Shown here in pieces: positions 37,813 to 47,280 of a stretch of 64,000 nt of DNA (positions are counted from its first letter, which is position 1; every line of letters starts with the position of its first letter). Source of the stretch: Pycnococcus provasolii (Eukaryota > Chlorophyta > Pseudoscourfieldiophyceae > Pseudoscourfieldiales); contig CP150589.1 of NCBI GenBank assembly GCA_049487715.1, positions 1-64,000 of the forward strand, written 5' to 3'. Both the position numbers and the translations under genes were made by a program. Below the pieces are notes generated by a model. It worked only from the letters and a program-made list of their open reading frames with translations, ran no database searches and was not told where the DNA came from.

Positions 37813-38829
37813 ATGGCCAACCACCTGCCTAGTAGTAGTCGTGTCACCAGGCTGGCTGCGCTTGACGGTCAAGACTTGGTCATCCCCTGTGGACTAGGTA
37901 TTGGGTGCTGGAGCTTTGGGGACGACAAACATGTGTGGGGATGGAAGAGCTACGACAAGTCACTCACGCTCGAGTCCATCTCCGCGGCGTTTTACGCAGC
38001 CGTCGACGGGGGCGTGCGCTTCTTCGACACGGCAGAAACATACGGCGGCGGGCTCTCTGAACAAATCGTCGGCAAGCTCGTGGGCAACCACCCGCTGTCT
38101 GACGAGCTCATGGTCGCAACGAAGTTCCAGCCGGGCAAGTGGAGGGGGTCGGGTCTCGGCGTGCGCAAGGCTATGCTAGCTGCGGCCAAGGAGTCCGTCA
38201 AGCGTTTGGGCATCAAGCAGATTGCGCTCTACCAGATCCACGCACCTCTCTTCCCCGCATCCTTCGAAGAGCAGGGACATGGCCTGGCCGACGTCGTGGA
38301 GGCGGGACTTGCAAAAGCCGTCGGTGTGAGCAACTTCGCTATGGACGAGCTGCGCCCGCTGCACGCAGCGCTAAAGTCACGAGGCATTCCGCTTGCAAGC
38401 AACCAGGTGGAGTTCAGCATCTTGCGACAGCTTCCGTTGACTAGTGGCATGCTTGACGAGTGCCAAAAGCTAGGCGTCAAGATCTTGGCGTATTCACCGC
38501 TCGCCATGGGCCGGCTGACGGGCAAATACAGCGCAAAGCACGAGCCCGAAGGTCGGCGTGGCTTCTCTTCGTATCCGATGCGCGAGATCGATCCCTTGGT
38601 GGCTTTGATGCGCGACATCGGTGCAAGGCATCAGTGCACGCCTGGGCAAGTCGCGCTGGCATGGACGATAGCGAAGGGTGCGATTCCCATCCCAGGAGCG
38701 AAGAACGAAGCGCAGGCGTTGGAGAACATTGCGGCGCACAGTATAGCATGCGAGCTCAGTACGGACGAGATCAAACAGCTCACAGAGATGGGACGCAACG
38801 GGAAAACGAGTGTGTGGCAGCACGGGTAG
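37813..38829 (+). CDS. Aldo/keto reductase
   Basis: 338 residues from the ATG at 37813 (MANHLPSSS); an earlier TTG in frame is not credible. All four catalytic residues are present: Asp and Tyr in FFDTAETYGGG, Lys in MVATKFQPG and His in LYQIHAPL. GVSNFAMDELRPL and the C-terminal nucleotide-site IPIPGAKNEAQALEN are typical of NADPH-dependent plant and algal aldo/keto reductases (pyridoxal reductase or perakine-reductase-like groups). It reduces aldehydes or ketones, probably in cytosol or plastid. Substrate not predictable. Confidence 0.92.
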   Translation: MANHLPSSSRVTRLAALDGQDLVIPCGLGIGCWSFGDDKHVWGWKSYDKSLTLESISAAFYAAVDGGVRFFDTAETYGGGLSEQIVGKLVGNHPLSDELMVATKFQPGKWRGSGLGVRKAMLAAAKESVKRLGIKQIALYQIHAPLFPASFEEQGHGLADVVEAGLAKAVGVSNFAMDELRPLHAALKSRGIPLASNQVEFSILRQLPLTSGMLDECQKLGVKILAYSPLAMGRLTGKYSAKHEPEGRRGFSSYPMREIDPLVALMRDIGARHQCTPGQVALAWTIAKGAIPIPGAKNEAQALENIAAHSIACELSTDEIKQLTEMGRNGKTSVWQHG

Positions 38830-39616
38830 GTGATGATTATGATTATGATTAGCCCTGGAGAAGGGAGGATGGATGATGGTATGTATTCTATTGCTGTGTA
38901 TTGCGACTAGTTACTACTTTTTATGTACTCAAGATTGTCAACTCGCAATGTACATAAGGAAGACTTCGATAATAGAGGGAGGTAAGAATGAAAGTTACTT
39001 CTTGTTGAGAGTTCTAATAAGTATCAATAAGGGGGCGAAGCATGCCTGCTTCGCGCCAGAAAGGATTCAAAAGAGGGTTTCAAAGAGCGTGAAGAGTTGT
39101 AGCAGACGTGTGGACTACTTAAGGCCCGCGTGAAGGTCGACCTTAAGTTACGTTGTCCTGTGAGGAAAAGGTCTTAATAAGACGTTACTACTACATTTGT
39201 CTTCTTAAAGACTTAAAGTAAAGAGTGACGAGCTTGCTGGCCCAGCTGCCGCGGCTGCCGCAGACGTAGACGCACCGGCTGCTCCGGAATAAGGTGGTCC
39301 CGGGGGAAGGGCCCGGTGCCGAGAGTTGGCTGAGGTAAGAGGGGGACACCCGGGTTGGACCGGTGCCCTTCACTCGGGCAAGCTTTTACGTGCTTAAGGC
39401 GCACGTTCCAGGAGTGTATGTATGTTTCTTAACACGTATAAGCCGAGGAGAGTCAAGTAGTGGTTGTGACGGTTGTGAGATGTTCAGATGGAGTTTAGGG
39501 TTTATGGTTGAAGGTCACTGGCAAATCTTTGTCGCGCCTGAAGGACCATTCCTGGGGCATGATGTTGTATTTCTTGTTTATTCAAACCTTACTTAAACCT
39601 TGTTACTAACTTGTTA
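38830..39616. other. 0.79-kb spacer beside the retroelement
   Basis: Contains a hairpin at 39035-39054 (GCGAAGCA / TGCTTCGC, 4-base loop), CTTAAGG motifs near 39119 and 39396, and AT-rich sequence. Its right part may be the 3' untranslated end of the retroelement; I found no long terminal repeat. Confidence 0.45.
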
Positions 39617-40618
39617 CTACGTGCTTAAAAGCAACGTAAACAAGAAAAACCGTAGTGAAAGGACAACCACCGTGACACCCGGAAAGGGGACAACCAGGTG
39701 GCCGTGTTCGACTTTCTTGCCAGTGTCTGGGTCAAGAAGGATGGCCGTGGACGACGTTTTCCAAGCGAGGTAGATGTATGCTTTAGCACGAGGTTGGTGT
39801 TTGCTGCGTAGCTGCTTTGGTATCCAGCTGTAAACGGTTGATCCTACGACGCGGATGGAGCTGAGGTTGTCGACGTGCCCATGCCATAGCATTGACGGGA
39901 TGGCGCCAATCGAGCTGTGGTAAAGGTTGTTGTAGACGACGGCCGTGTTCTTAAGAACGTCGGGCCAGTGGGTGACGTCAACTGCGGCGGCGGCATGGAT
40001 ACATGCCATAGTGTGCGACCACAGCGTGTCGATGATGCGCTCGTGGCGGCCGCCTGCTTTCGGATCGTAGGGAGGTGTTTGACGAGCCTTGATGTGGTTC
40101 TCATCGAGGAAGTCGTCGAGGTACCAGAGTATCCGGATGCCGCATCGCCGAAGCTCCCTGACCACTGGCCGCAACGCGTCTGTGAACACCTGCGGGCTTC
40201 GTGTCCAGCCCATGTTCAGGGCGTCGATCTGGTAAAGTCCCGTCGGTGTGTCGATCTGAAAGAAACCTGCGTCCTTCTCGTGTACGCGAAAATGGTAATA
40301 GCCGTCCGAAAGGTCCAGGGCTACCATGTAGTCCTGGGAACGCGCCACTGACTGTAGCTGCGATAGAGTTTCCACCTCCGCTGATCCCGGCTGCGCAAAA
40401 TCGTTGACGTGCCTCAGATCCACCACCATGCGGAATTGGTTTGGCTTCTTCTTCGGCACAAGAAAACAGCGGCTGACGAAACGGGCTGCCGTGCTGGGCA
40501 GCTCGCGCAGACAGCCTAGTTCTGAGAGGCGCCTGGACTCGGACAGCCACCACAAGGCTGCCGACTCGTCCAGATCCTCCAGGGATTTGCCGTGGTTGAA
40601 CGGCAACAGCAGCAACAA
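39617..40618 (-). CDS. Reverse transcriptase fused to integrase C-terminal fragment
   Basis: 333 residues counted from a TTG; no ATG, so expression would need a +1 frameshift from the gag-like frame. RT blocks in order: FRMVVDLRHVN, VALDLSDGYYHF, LNMGWTRSPQVFTDAL and WYLDDF, the YxDD catalytic box, at ~residue 165. The GIRILWYLDD context resembles DIRS/Ngaro-type RTs. Directly after it (~180-320), VVYNNLYHSSIGAIPSMLWH, IRVVGSTVYSWIPKQL and ILLDPDTGKKVE match the C-terminal zone of Ty1/copia integrases. The join suggests a large internal deletion or recombination between two elements. Confidence 0.75.
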   Translation of the reverse strand: MLLLLPFNHGKSLEDLDESAALWWLSESRRLSELGCLRELPSTAARFVSRCFLVPKKKPNQFRMVVDLRHVNDFAQPGSAEVETLSQLQSVARSQDYMVALDLSDGYYHFRVHEKDAGFFQIDTPTGLYQIDALNMGWTRSPQVFTDALRPVVRELRRCGIRILWYLDDFLDENHIKARQTPPYDPKAGGRHERIIDTLWSHTMACIHAAAAVDVTHWPDVLKNTAVVYNNLYHSSIGAIPSMLWHGHVDNLSSIRVVGSTVYSWIPKQLRSKHQPRAKAYIYLAWKTSSTAILLDPDTGKKVEHGHLVVPFPGVTVVVLSLRFFLFTLLLST

Positions 40619-41072
40619 GATTTTCAGTGAGAGCCTCCGCTGCGAGGGCCTGTGCTCGAGCAGCTGAAAGGCCGAACTCGAGTACTTCGAGGTACGACAA
40701 CAAGCTCAGCAAAATGCGAAACACCGTCGAGTCGTGCTTCTTGCCCTTCTCCACCGAGTGAAGGTAGATGTACTCGCTGGTAAGGTTAAGCAGGTGTGGC
40801 TCACCTTGAGCTCCCGCAACGTCCGTGGGAAGACGGTGCGAATTCGGCCCGCGCGTAAGCGTAGCGGGGATCAGGTACAGACGCTGTTCGTCGAGATCTG
40901 CCTCCGTGGGAGGCTCGAGAAAACGACGACGCTCTGGTTGCGGCTGAACCCTGGCCGCGGGCCTTCCCTGCTGCAGCTGCAAGTTCTGCTGCACCAGCAG
41001 GTTGTTTTGCTCGCGGAGCAACTGGATTTGTTCGGCGAGCTCGGGTTGGTCGGCGCCTCCAGGTGCCGCCAT
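40101..41072 (-). CDS. Gag-like protein of the retroelement, upstream frame
   Basis: Begins at an ATG (MAAPGGADQPELAEQ). A short coiled coil (IQLLREQNNLLVQQN) opens it, then a region including YIYLHSVEKGKKHDSTVFRI and FGLSAARAQALAAEALTENL. Around 40570-40680 the true reading probably passes to the downstream pol frame; the remaining in-frame sequence to 40101 is Arg/Gly-rich and likely not protein of this element. Gag assignment is by position and composition. Confidence 0.5.
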   Translation of the reverse strand: MAAPGGADQPELAEQIQLLREQNNLLVQQNLQLQQGRPAARVQPQPERRRFLEPPTEADLDEQRLYLIPATLTRGPNSHRLPTDVAGAQGEPHLLNLTSEYIYLHSVEKGKKHDSTVFRILLSLLSYLEVLEFGLSAARAQALAAEALTENLVAAVAVQPRQIPGGSGRVGSLVVAVRVQAPLRTRLSARAAQHGSPFRQPLFSCAEEEAKPIPHGGGSEARQRFCAAGISGGGNSIAATVSGAFPGLHGSPGPFGRLLPFSRTREGRRFLSDRHTDGTLPDRRPEHGLDTKPAGVHRRVAASGQGASAMRHPDTLVPRRLPR

Positions 41073-41773
41073 GAAACTGTGGACACAGTCCTACAGTGAC
41101 CTCTGCGCGTAACTCCGACGCGCGAGTGCTTGATGTCGACGCAAGGTGCGGCGACAAAAGCACAGGATGCCACGCCCAGGCCGCGGCAGGAGAAGGGAGC
41201 CCGCCCGCCCGCCCGAAGGAAGGAAGGGAAGAACCCAACCCTGCTAACGCCTGATTAGGGTTAGGGTTTCCCAACCAACGTTAGGGTTGTTGTTTTGTTT
41301 GTTTGGCGCGCGCGCGCATACGGCATATTCATTCCCGACACCCATTTCCCCAATTTCGGGCGAGAACGGCGCAGCCGTGCGAGTCTTTTTGGCTTAATTA
41401 AGTATATTCAGCTCGTGTGTGTATCAGTGGCGAGCTGTGTCTCGCGACATTCGAGTTCGAGACACACTTGAGCAGCTCGTGATACCGGGCGAATTTCACG
41501 TGCCCATAGCATAGCCTCTCTCTCTCTCCCCCTCACTCTCTCTCTGTTTCATTCCGTTCCGCCTGCTCTTGAAAGTGCTTCTCGGCCAGTGGTGCTTAAG
41601 GCCAAAGGGGCTTACTTATTGGGGCCACGTGGCTTGCTCTTTTGAGTATGTCTATGCCGTCGTCCTTGTTGTGCTCCGCTCCTGCAACATTAATGCTGTC
41701 GTCTTCTTCTTGGTGTCGTCTGCCATATGCCAAGCGCTCCTGCAGGTTCAGGGGGTCTTGTCATTTTTTCTCG
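41073..41773. other. 0.7-kb promoter region with telomere-like motif
   Basis: Holds TTAGGGTTAGGGTTT (41255-41269) and TTAGGGTT (41281-41288), a GCGCGCGCGC run (~41306) and CTCTCTCTCTCTC (41517-41545), before the Thr-rich surface protein. No gene seen. Confidence 0.55.
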
Positions 41774-44392
41774 ATGTTTCGTATGTTTTTGGCGTGTTTT
41801 TGGCTCCTAGGGTGCTTACAGGGAGCTTGCAGGCAAGTCTATGCAGATTCGTCGTTCTACGGTGTGACAATATTGCAAACGACAACAACCATTCCTGCAA
41901 CGACGACGACGACAACCACCACCACCACCACAACAACGACGACGACGACAACAACAACGGCGGCCGTGGCGAATACGACAACCACGACGACGACAACAAC
42001 AACAACAACGGCGAACAGCACCAATGCCACATCATCAACAAGCACAACAACAGCAACAACTAACACAACGACTGTGGCTGCTGCGAACAACACAACAACA
42101 ACAACGAACTCAACCACGCTCGATCCAACCGCGACAACGTGCCAGTACTATCCCACGGCGTGCGAGGCGAAGAGCGCGAAGGGCGAGATCTGCTACCTCA
42201 CCTTCACGCAGGAGCTGCAGGCGTACAGCGACTGGTCGAAGCCGGCGACGTTCTGCGAGAAGTTTGGCCGCCCCGAGTGTATCGACGCGCTCCTTCAGGC
42301 GAACTTCACCTTCCCAGTCATCGCCGAAGCCGCAGGCTACGAGGGTACGCCCAAGGAGCTCCTCGATACAACAAACCCGTCTACCGTTGGATACAAGGCA
42401 CAGCTGATTGACGTCGCGAACATCTGCAATGGCACAGACTTCATCTGCGTGTATTATCCCACGGCGTGCGACATCAAGGACTCCAACGAAACGCTCTGCG
42501 TGCCGAAGCTCATGGCGTACAGCCAGGCCCTGCAAGAGCAGAACCAGAATCCGTCGTGCGAGGGGCTGGAGCGCGCGAACGTCTCGAGCGAGTGCGCGTC
42601 GCTCATGGCGGAGTCGAAGCTCAACTTCAACTCCACGCAAGGTGAGCCGATGCTAACACAAAGCGATGTCGACGATATCATGCCAGTGCTGAGTGCGTGC
42701 GCCAAAAACGGCGGTGGCGACGAAGGCCCTGAAATCCTAACGCCGATAGACGCGTCAGTCGTGCTTGCGGGCATGACCAAGGCACAGTTCAACTCCACGA
42801 AGTTCGCCGCCGCGACGGCGCGAACGATGGACATTTCCCCCGAGGACATTACGGATGTGAAGGCTGAAGAGAGCACGGCGCCGTCGAAGCGCCGTCGCTC
42901 TCTCTCGGCAACTGGCCTTAAAGTCACCTTCAAGGTGGCTGTGGCAGATGCGCAGGATGCAAAGGAAATCACCGACAGGTTCACTAAGGCTGTGGACGAC
43001 GGCAAGTACGAGACCAACCTGAAGGCGGATGGCATAACTGGCTTTACGGGCATTCAGGCACCCACGGTTGCTGTTGAGCAAGCGCCTGAAAAGGCACCTA
43101 CCGCTCCTCTGTCAACGACGACAAATGCGCCGACGACGACCAATGCGCCGCCGACGACCAATGCGCCGACGACAGCAGCAACAACTTCACCGCCGGTGCC
43201 TTCCGAACCCGCCACAATTCCCGCAGATGCTCCGGCGGTAGCCGCGGCATCGCTTCGATTGTTCAATCTTGGAACGTCGTCGGCGTCGCTTACTCTTGGA
43301 GGTGCGGCTGCAGCAACCGCGACTGCTGGCAAGGCTAGCGATTACGCGTCTATTAGTCTCGCGGATGGAGGCGTCGTTGCATTCACAGTTGGCGCATCGA
43401 CGGAGGGGCGTCTTGCGTTGCCTGCTTCGTATCCTGGACGGTACACGCTCGTTGTGCTACCGAATGCCGACGCCGTGCTCGTTTCCGATTCGCCATTAGG
43501 TCTTGGTGCAGCATCGGCGACAGTCGTGCAGCTCGTGAACACGGCGTCGTCGTCGGCATCTCTGACGTGCGGTGGTGCTTCCACGGCCATTGCCACGGCG
43601 ACACCTGTCAAGACGCTGAATTCCTTGGAGGGTGGAGCTTTCTCGCCGGCAGATGCGCCCTTCGAGGCCACCACCAACACCGCCGAGGCATGCTCGATTG
43701 CCGTTGGTGATTCCACAACATCTGTGACGCTCCCAAAGCCTGAAGCGGGTCGACCGACGATGGTAATAGTGTACAAAGCACCAAGCGGCGCACTGCAAGC
43801 GACGTCCGTGCAAGCACCTTCCCCCATGCCGACGATGGCTGGCAGTGTTAGCGCGCCATCAGGCGCGCAGGCGAGCTTGGTTGTGAAGTTGCTCCTTGAC
43901 AAGGTGGATGCGAAGTCGGTGAATGCGCCTCGGCTACGCTACGAACTGCGTCGCGCCGTCGCATCTTCCACAGCGCCACCTCTTGCAATCTCCAAAGTTG
44001 CCGTGGGCGACTTGCGCATGGGCGACGGTGGGGCGTTGAACTTGGATCTCGCAGCTCTGTTTGACACGGAGGCACCAGCCAAGGTGTTCGGCGGCAAGAT
44101 CGCAGGCGATGCATCGGCTGTATTTTTGAACGTCGCGGCACCTCACGTTCGTTTGCTTCTATCCAACGACGTGAGGCGTCTGAAAGTTGTGGATGTCAAG
44201 TTGAATTCGAAGAGTACCACGGGTGTCGTGGCAAAGAAATCTGCTTCGAAGGAGAACGGCTTCCCTACATGGGCGGGCGTGATCACCGCCGTAGGCGCAT
44301 TTGTCACCATCGGTGCCGCTACCGCATGTGTGGTGCGAAAGCCACCGGCGGAGCCTTCGCCACCACCGCGCGATTTCACAAACCCCTTGTAA
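41774..44392 (+). CDS. Thr-rich secreted or membrane protein with two DUF4397-like domains
   Basis: 872 residues from the ATG at 41774, chosen because MFRMFLACFWLLGCLQGACR is a clear signal peptide; in-frame ATGs upstream would bury it. Residues ~25-110 are a mucin-like Thr/Asn tract encoded by ACA/ACG/AAC repeats. Two Cys-containing repeats follow (CQYYPTACEAK..., CVYYPTACDIK...), then a domain ending in a tribasic KRRRSLSA (~372), a (TTTNAPP)-type linker, and two DUF4397-like beta-domains (~485-565 and ~575-650: SLRLFNLGTSSASLTLGG, VVQLVNTASSSASLTCGG). A hydrophobic segment (VITAVGAFVTIGAATACVV) near the end and a short tail give type I topology. Likely a cell-surface or wall protein. Confidence 0.8.
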   Translation: MFRMFLACFWLLGCLQGACRQVYADSSFYGVTILQTTTTIPATTTTTTTTTTTTTTTTTTTTAAVANTTTTTTTTTTTTANSTNATSSTSTTTATTNTTTVAAANNTTTTTNSTTLDPTATTCQYYPTACEAKSAKGEICYLTFTQELQAYSDWSKPATFCEKFGRPECIDALLQANFTFPVIAEAAGYEGTPKELLDTTNPSTVGYKAQLIDVANICNGTDFICVYYPTACDIKDSNETLCVPKLMAYSQALQEQNQNPSCEGLERANVSSECASLMAESKLNFNSTQGEPMLTQSDVDDIMPVLSACAKNGGGDEGPEILTPIDASVVLAGMTKAQFNSTKFAAATARTMDISPEDITDVKAEESTAPSKRRRSLSATGLKVTFKVAVADAQDAKEITDRFTKAVDDGKYETNLKADGITGFTGIQAPTVAVEQAPEKAPTAPLSTTTNAPTTTNAPPTTNAPTTAATTSPPVPSEPATIPADAPAVAAASLRLFNLGTSSASLTLGGAAAATATAGKASDYASISLADGGVVAFTVGASTEGRLALPASYPGRYTLVVLPNADAVLVSDSPLGLGAASATVVQLVNTASSSASLTCGGASTAIATATPVKTLNSLEGGAFSPADAPFEATTNTAEACSIAVGDSTTSVTLPKPEAGRPTMVIVYKAPSGALQATSVQAPSPMPTMAGSVSAPSGAQASLVVKLLLDKVDAKSVNAPRLRYELRRAVASSTAPPLAISKVAVGDLRMGDGGALNLDLAALFDTEAPAKVFGGKIAGDASAVFLNVAAPHVRLLLSNDVRRLKVVDVKLNSKSTTGVVAKKSASKENGFPTWAGVITAVGAFVTIGAATACVVRKPPAEPSPPPRDFTNPL
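41880..42120 (+). repeat. ACN/AAC codon-repeat tract
   Basis: Imperfect trinucleotide repeat of ACA, ACG, ACC and AAC codons encoding the Thr/Asn stalk. It produces deceptive open frames on the opposite strand. Confidence 0.85.
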
Positions 44393-44837
44393 GTAGAGAA
44401 AAACACTTTTACTCAGTGGATGGGCGCAACAGCGTGGTGCGAATGACACCATAGTACCCCTTGTACTCCATATCCAACGCCTCTTTTCCCCAACCACTAC
44501 CTCTCTCCATACATCCTCGAAGGACCGACACGTCGTCGCACCAGTGTCGCCTACATCCGGTCCAGCCATAACATCCAGGCAGAAAAGAAAAAGAACTCTC
44601 TAAGAGAGATGGGTCGTTCCTGTAGGCTGTGCACGCACGCACGCGCGAGGTCGTGCGCGTGCAGACTCGCCGCCAATCCGCGCAATTTGTGCAGAATGAC
44701 TTTGATCGTCGCAGCGACACCGCTTGTCATGGGGTTCACCTCACACTTTTCATTATGGATAGCAGTACTTATTACAATCTTTATTTTCTTACACTGTAAC
44801 TTGTTACGGATATGTAGTTGTTTCCTACAGGGTGCAA
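44393..44837. other. Convergent 3' spacer
   Basis: 0.45 kb between two gene ends, with an AT-rich section (44750-44830). No gene or array seen. Confidence 0.5.
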
Positions 44838-47033
44838 TCACTCTTCTTTGAAAGTATGATCGAGGGTGTCCAACGCACCTCCGCGAATGTGTTTGTAGTG
44901 AACCTTAAGCAATGGAGTGGAACCTGATGCAGAGGTGCCGCTTGCCGTAAGCACGAGCACGTCGCGAATCTTATGCTCCGTTAGCGACACCATATCGCCG
45001 CTGAGCAAGCGCAGCTCAATGTCGCCGTCGTTGATGCCCTTGTATCCATCCTCTCGAAGCATCTGCGCAACATACATGGCGGCATATCTCATCTCAAGCA
45101 TTGGCGTGTCAAAAACGATGAAGCGTTGCGAAATTTGCGGCAGCGTGATGTCATTTGGTTCTCTTTCGAGCGCCCTCGGTAGTGCAATCAGCTCGATGCA
45201 AACATTCTCCGTCGAGACAGCCGCCTTGCCCTTACCGTACCCAAGAAAGTCGCCGTACGATAGCCAGCCCGATGACGTGTACGTCACATCAGGATGGCTT
45301 GGAATGTCGGGAGGTCGCGAGCCGGACTTGCTCCACGCCTGCCACTCCCTTGCGCTCTTCAGACCGAGAGTTCGCACGTATGTGCGCGCCTGCTCAAACG
45401 TGCGAAACTTTGAATTTCTTGTACTCTTAGCCCCCTGGCCTTCCGCGTATCCAAGGAAGTCGCCCATAGATAGCCAGCCCGTTAATGCGTACGCATCATA
45501 AGGACTGCTCGGAATGTCGTGCGGCCTCGCGCCTGACTTCTTCCACACCTCCCACTCCTTCCAGCTCTTCAGGCCGAGCGCGCGCACGTATGTGCGCGCC
45601 TCCTCGAACGAACAAAACTTCGACGCCGTTGCCCTCTGCGCCCGTTTGCCCTTATCATACCCGAGGAAGTCGCCTATAGATAGCCAGCCGGATGACTTGT
45701 ACGTCTTAGCAGGTTGGCTCGGAATGTCGTGCGGCCTCGCGCCCGATTTGCTCCACGCGTTCCACTTCTCCGTACTCTTCAGATCGAGCGCGCGAACGTA
45801 CGCGCGCGCATCCTCGAACGAGCGATACGAGCTAGTCACTTTTCCTTCCTTGTATCCGAGGAAGTCTCCAATAGACAGCCAGCCCGTCGACGCGTACGTT
45901 TTATCAGGACGACTCGGAATGTCGTTCGGCCTCGCGCCTGATGCACTCCACGCCCACCACTCCTTGTAGCTCTTCAGGCCGAGTGTACGCACGTACGTGC
46001 GCGCCTCCTCGAACGTGCGAAAGGAGCAGTCAGTCACCTTGTCGACGCCGTATCCGAGGAAGTCGGCGCATGATAGCCATCCTGATGACTTGTACTTCTG
46101 ATCAGGAGCAGCTGGAATGTCGTGCGGACGCGCGCCTGATTTGCTCCACGCAATCCACTCCTCTTGACTCTTCAGGCCGAGCGTGCGCACATACGAGCGC
46201 GCATCCGCGAAGCTTCGGAACGAGCGACGCGCACCTTGGCCCTCCGCGTATCCAAGGAAGTCGCCAATAGATAGCCAGCCCGATAACGCGTACGTCGCAT
46301 AAGGATCACTCGGAATGTCGTGTGGACGCGCGCCTGACTTACTCCACACATCCCACTCTTTCTTGCTCTTCAGGCCGAGCGTACGCACGTACGTGCGCGC
46401 CTCCTCGAAGTTGCGAAACGAGCCTGTCACCTTGCTGTCCGCGTATCCGAGGAAGTCGGGGTACGACGTCCAGCCGGATAACTTGTACGTCTTAGCAGGT
46501 TGGCTCGGAATGTCGGGAGGCCGCGAGCCTGATTTGCTCCACGCCTCCCACTCTTTCTTGCTCTTCAGTCCGAGTATGCGTACGTACGTGCGCGCCTCCT
46601 CGAAGCTGCGAAATGTGTGCGTCGGCAGTGAGGAAGAAGGGAAAGAGACCACCGCCGCGTCAACAGAGAGCCCACCACCACCACCCTCACGAAAGTTCAC
46701 GTTGAAATCACTCCTACCACCACCATCATCTTCCCCGACATGAATGCGTTTCCTCTTCTTCAGAGAGCAATCATCCCCTTCTTCAAGACCAGAAACATGA
46801 CAAGGGTCGTCTACAACAAGGCTTGAACACTCCAGGAATCTTAAGAGTAACGGCGAAGGACGGAACAAGCAAGGAGGTGGCGAAGAATGTGCAGAAGAAC
46901 GCATCAACGGGGTGTGAGTGAGGGTTCCCGGAGGACATGGAGGGACATCCTCCCCGGACGACAATGCCATCATAGAATAGAATGAATATGGGCCAAGTTC
47001 TGCGAATTCTTCCCCCCGGGGGAATGCCAACAT
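44838..47033 (-). CDS. Protein with seven phage-integrase-type repeat units
   Basis: 731 residues from the ATG at 47033. The first ~135 residues are irregular, with a basic KKRKRIHVGE. Seven consecutive ~65-residue repeats follow, each with F..FEEARTYVR.LGLKS, EW..WSKSGARP.DIPS.P, Y..SGWLS.GDFLGY. This is the repeat known as the phage-integrase repeat unit (PF14882), found in bacteria, giant viruses and many algae. The repeats are nearly identical to one another, suggesting recent expansion. A ~125-residue C-terminal domain (FIVFDTPMLEMRYAAMYVAQ) ends it. No recombinase catalytic domain is present. Function unknown; DNA-binding is a common guess for the repeat. Confidence 0.85.
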   Translation of the reverse strand: MLAFPRGEEFAELGPYSFYSMMALSSGEDVPPCPPGTLTHTPLMRSSAHSSPPPCLFRPSPLLLRFLECSSLVVDDPCHVSGLEEGDDCSLKKRKRIHVGEDDGGGRSDFNVNFREGGGGGLSVDAAVVSFPSSSLPTHTFRSFEEARTYVRILGLKSKKEWEAWSKSGSRPPDIPSQPAKTYKLSGWTSYPDFLGYADSKVTGSFRNFEEARTYVRTLGLKSKKEWDVWSKSGARPHDIPSDPYATYALSGWLSIGDFLGYAEGQGARRSFRSFADARSYVRTLGLKSQEEWIAWSKSGARPHDIPAAPDQKYKSSGWLSCADFLGYGVDKVTDCSFRTFEEARTYVRTLGLKSYKEWWAWSASGARPNDIPSRPDKTYASTGWLSIGDFLGYKEGKVTSSYRSFEDARAYVRALDLKSTEKWNAWSKSGARPHDIPSQPAKTYKSSGWLSIGDFLGYDKGKRAQRATASKFCSFEEARTYVRALGLKSWKEWEVWKKSGARPHDIPSSPYDAYALTGWLSMGDFLGYAEGQGAKSTRNSKFRTFEQARTYVRTLGLKSAREWQAWSKSGSRPPDIPSHPDVTYTSSGWLSYGDFLGYGKGKAAVSTENVCIELIALPRALEREPNDITLPQISQRFIVFDTPMLEMRYAAMYVAQMLREDGYKGINDGDIELRLLSGDMVSLTEHKIRDVLVLTASGTSASGSTPLLKVHYKHIRGGALDTLDHTFKEE
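45240..46612 (-). repeat. Seven ~195-210-bp tandem repeats inside the coding region
   Basis: The minus-strand GGCTGGCTATC...GACTTCCT(T/C)GG(A/G)TA and GGACGCGCGTACGTATGT-like words recur seven times at coding-frame spacing. High similarity implies ongoing unequal exchange. Confidence 0.8.
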
Positions 47034-47070
47034 CACCTTCCTTAAAAAGGTGTGTGTGCAAGGGAGAAAC

Positions 47071-47232
47071 TAACCCCTAACCCTAACCCCTAATCTAGAT
47101 CCCTAACCCCTAATCTGAATCAGGGCGAGGAAACTAACTTAGGGGGTGGGGTGCACCTCATTATTGGGAGCCGGAGCCGGAGTTAGGGGTTTGAGTGAGG
47201 GGTTTGAGTTAAGGGTTTGAGTTAGGGGTTTG
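47071..47232. promoter_or_regulatory. Telomere-like repeats on both sides of a divergent promoter
   Basis: TAACCCCTAACCCTAACCCC with TAATCTAGATCCCTAACCCC lies nearest the minus-strand gene (47033), and GTTAGGGGTTTGAGTGAGGG-type repeats lie nearest the plus-strand gene (47281). The motif therefore inverts between the two sides, so each gene has the TTAGGGG orientation in its own sense strand. Confidence 0.65.
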
Positions 47233-47280
47233 GTACCTCATTTTTGGATTCATTCGGCCTCCGATTTCCATTCATTCAAC

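Larger units (their letters stand above)
39617..41072 (-). mobile_element. Decayed retroelement: gag-like frame, DIRS-like RT, copia-like integrase tail
   Basis: Two overlapping minus-strand frames, offset by one base, carry gag-like and pol-like parts. Pol joins a reverse transcriptase to the C-terminal end of an integrase without protease, RNase H or catalytic integrase core, so the copy is internally deleted or chimeric and probably inactive. Codon use and the lack of an ATG in pol set it apart from neighbouring host genes. Ends and target duplications were not located. Confidence 0.75.

Noticed and set aside
40801-41274. 157-residue minus-strand frame
   Set aside because: Overlaps the gag-like frame in another register and includes telomere-like sequence at its start (PNPNQ).
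41857-42117. Poly-Val minus-strand frame
   Set aside because: Complement of the ACN codon repeat in the Thr-rich protein.
45240-46612. CRISPR-like array of regular repeats
   Set aside because: The ~200-bp periodicity is coding repeats of a protein with no unique spacers; host is eukaryotic.
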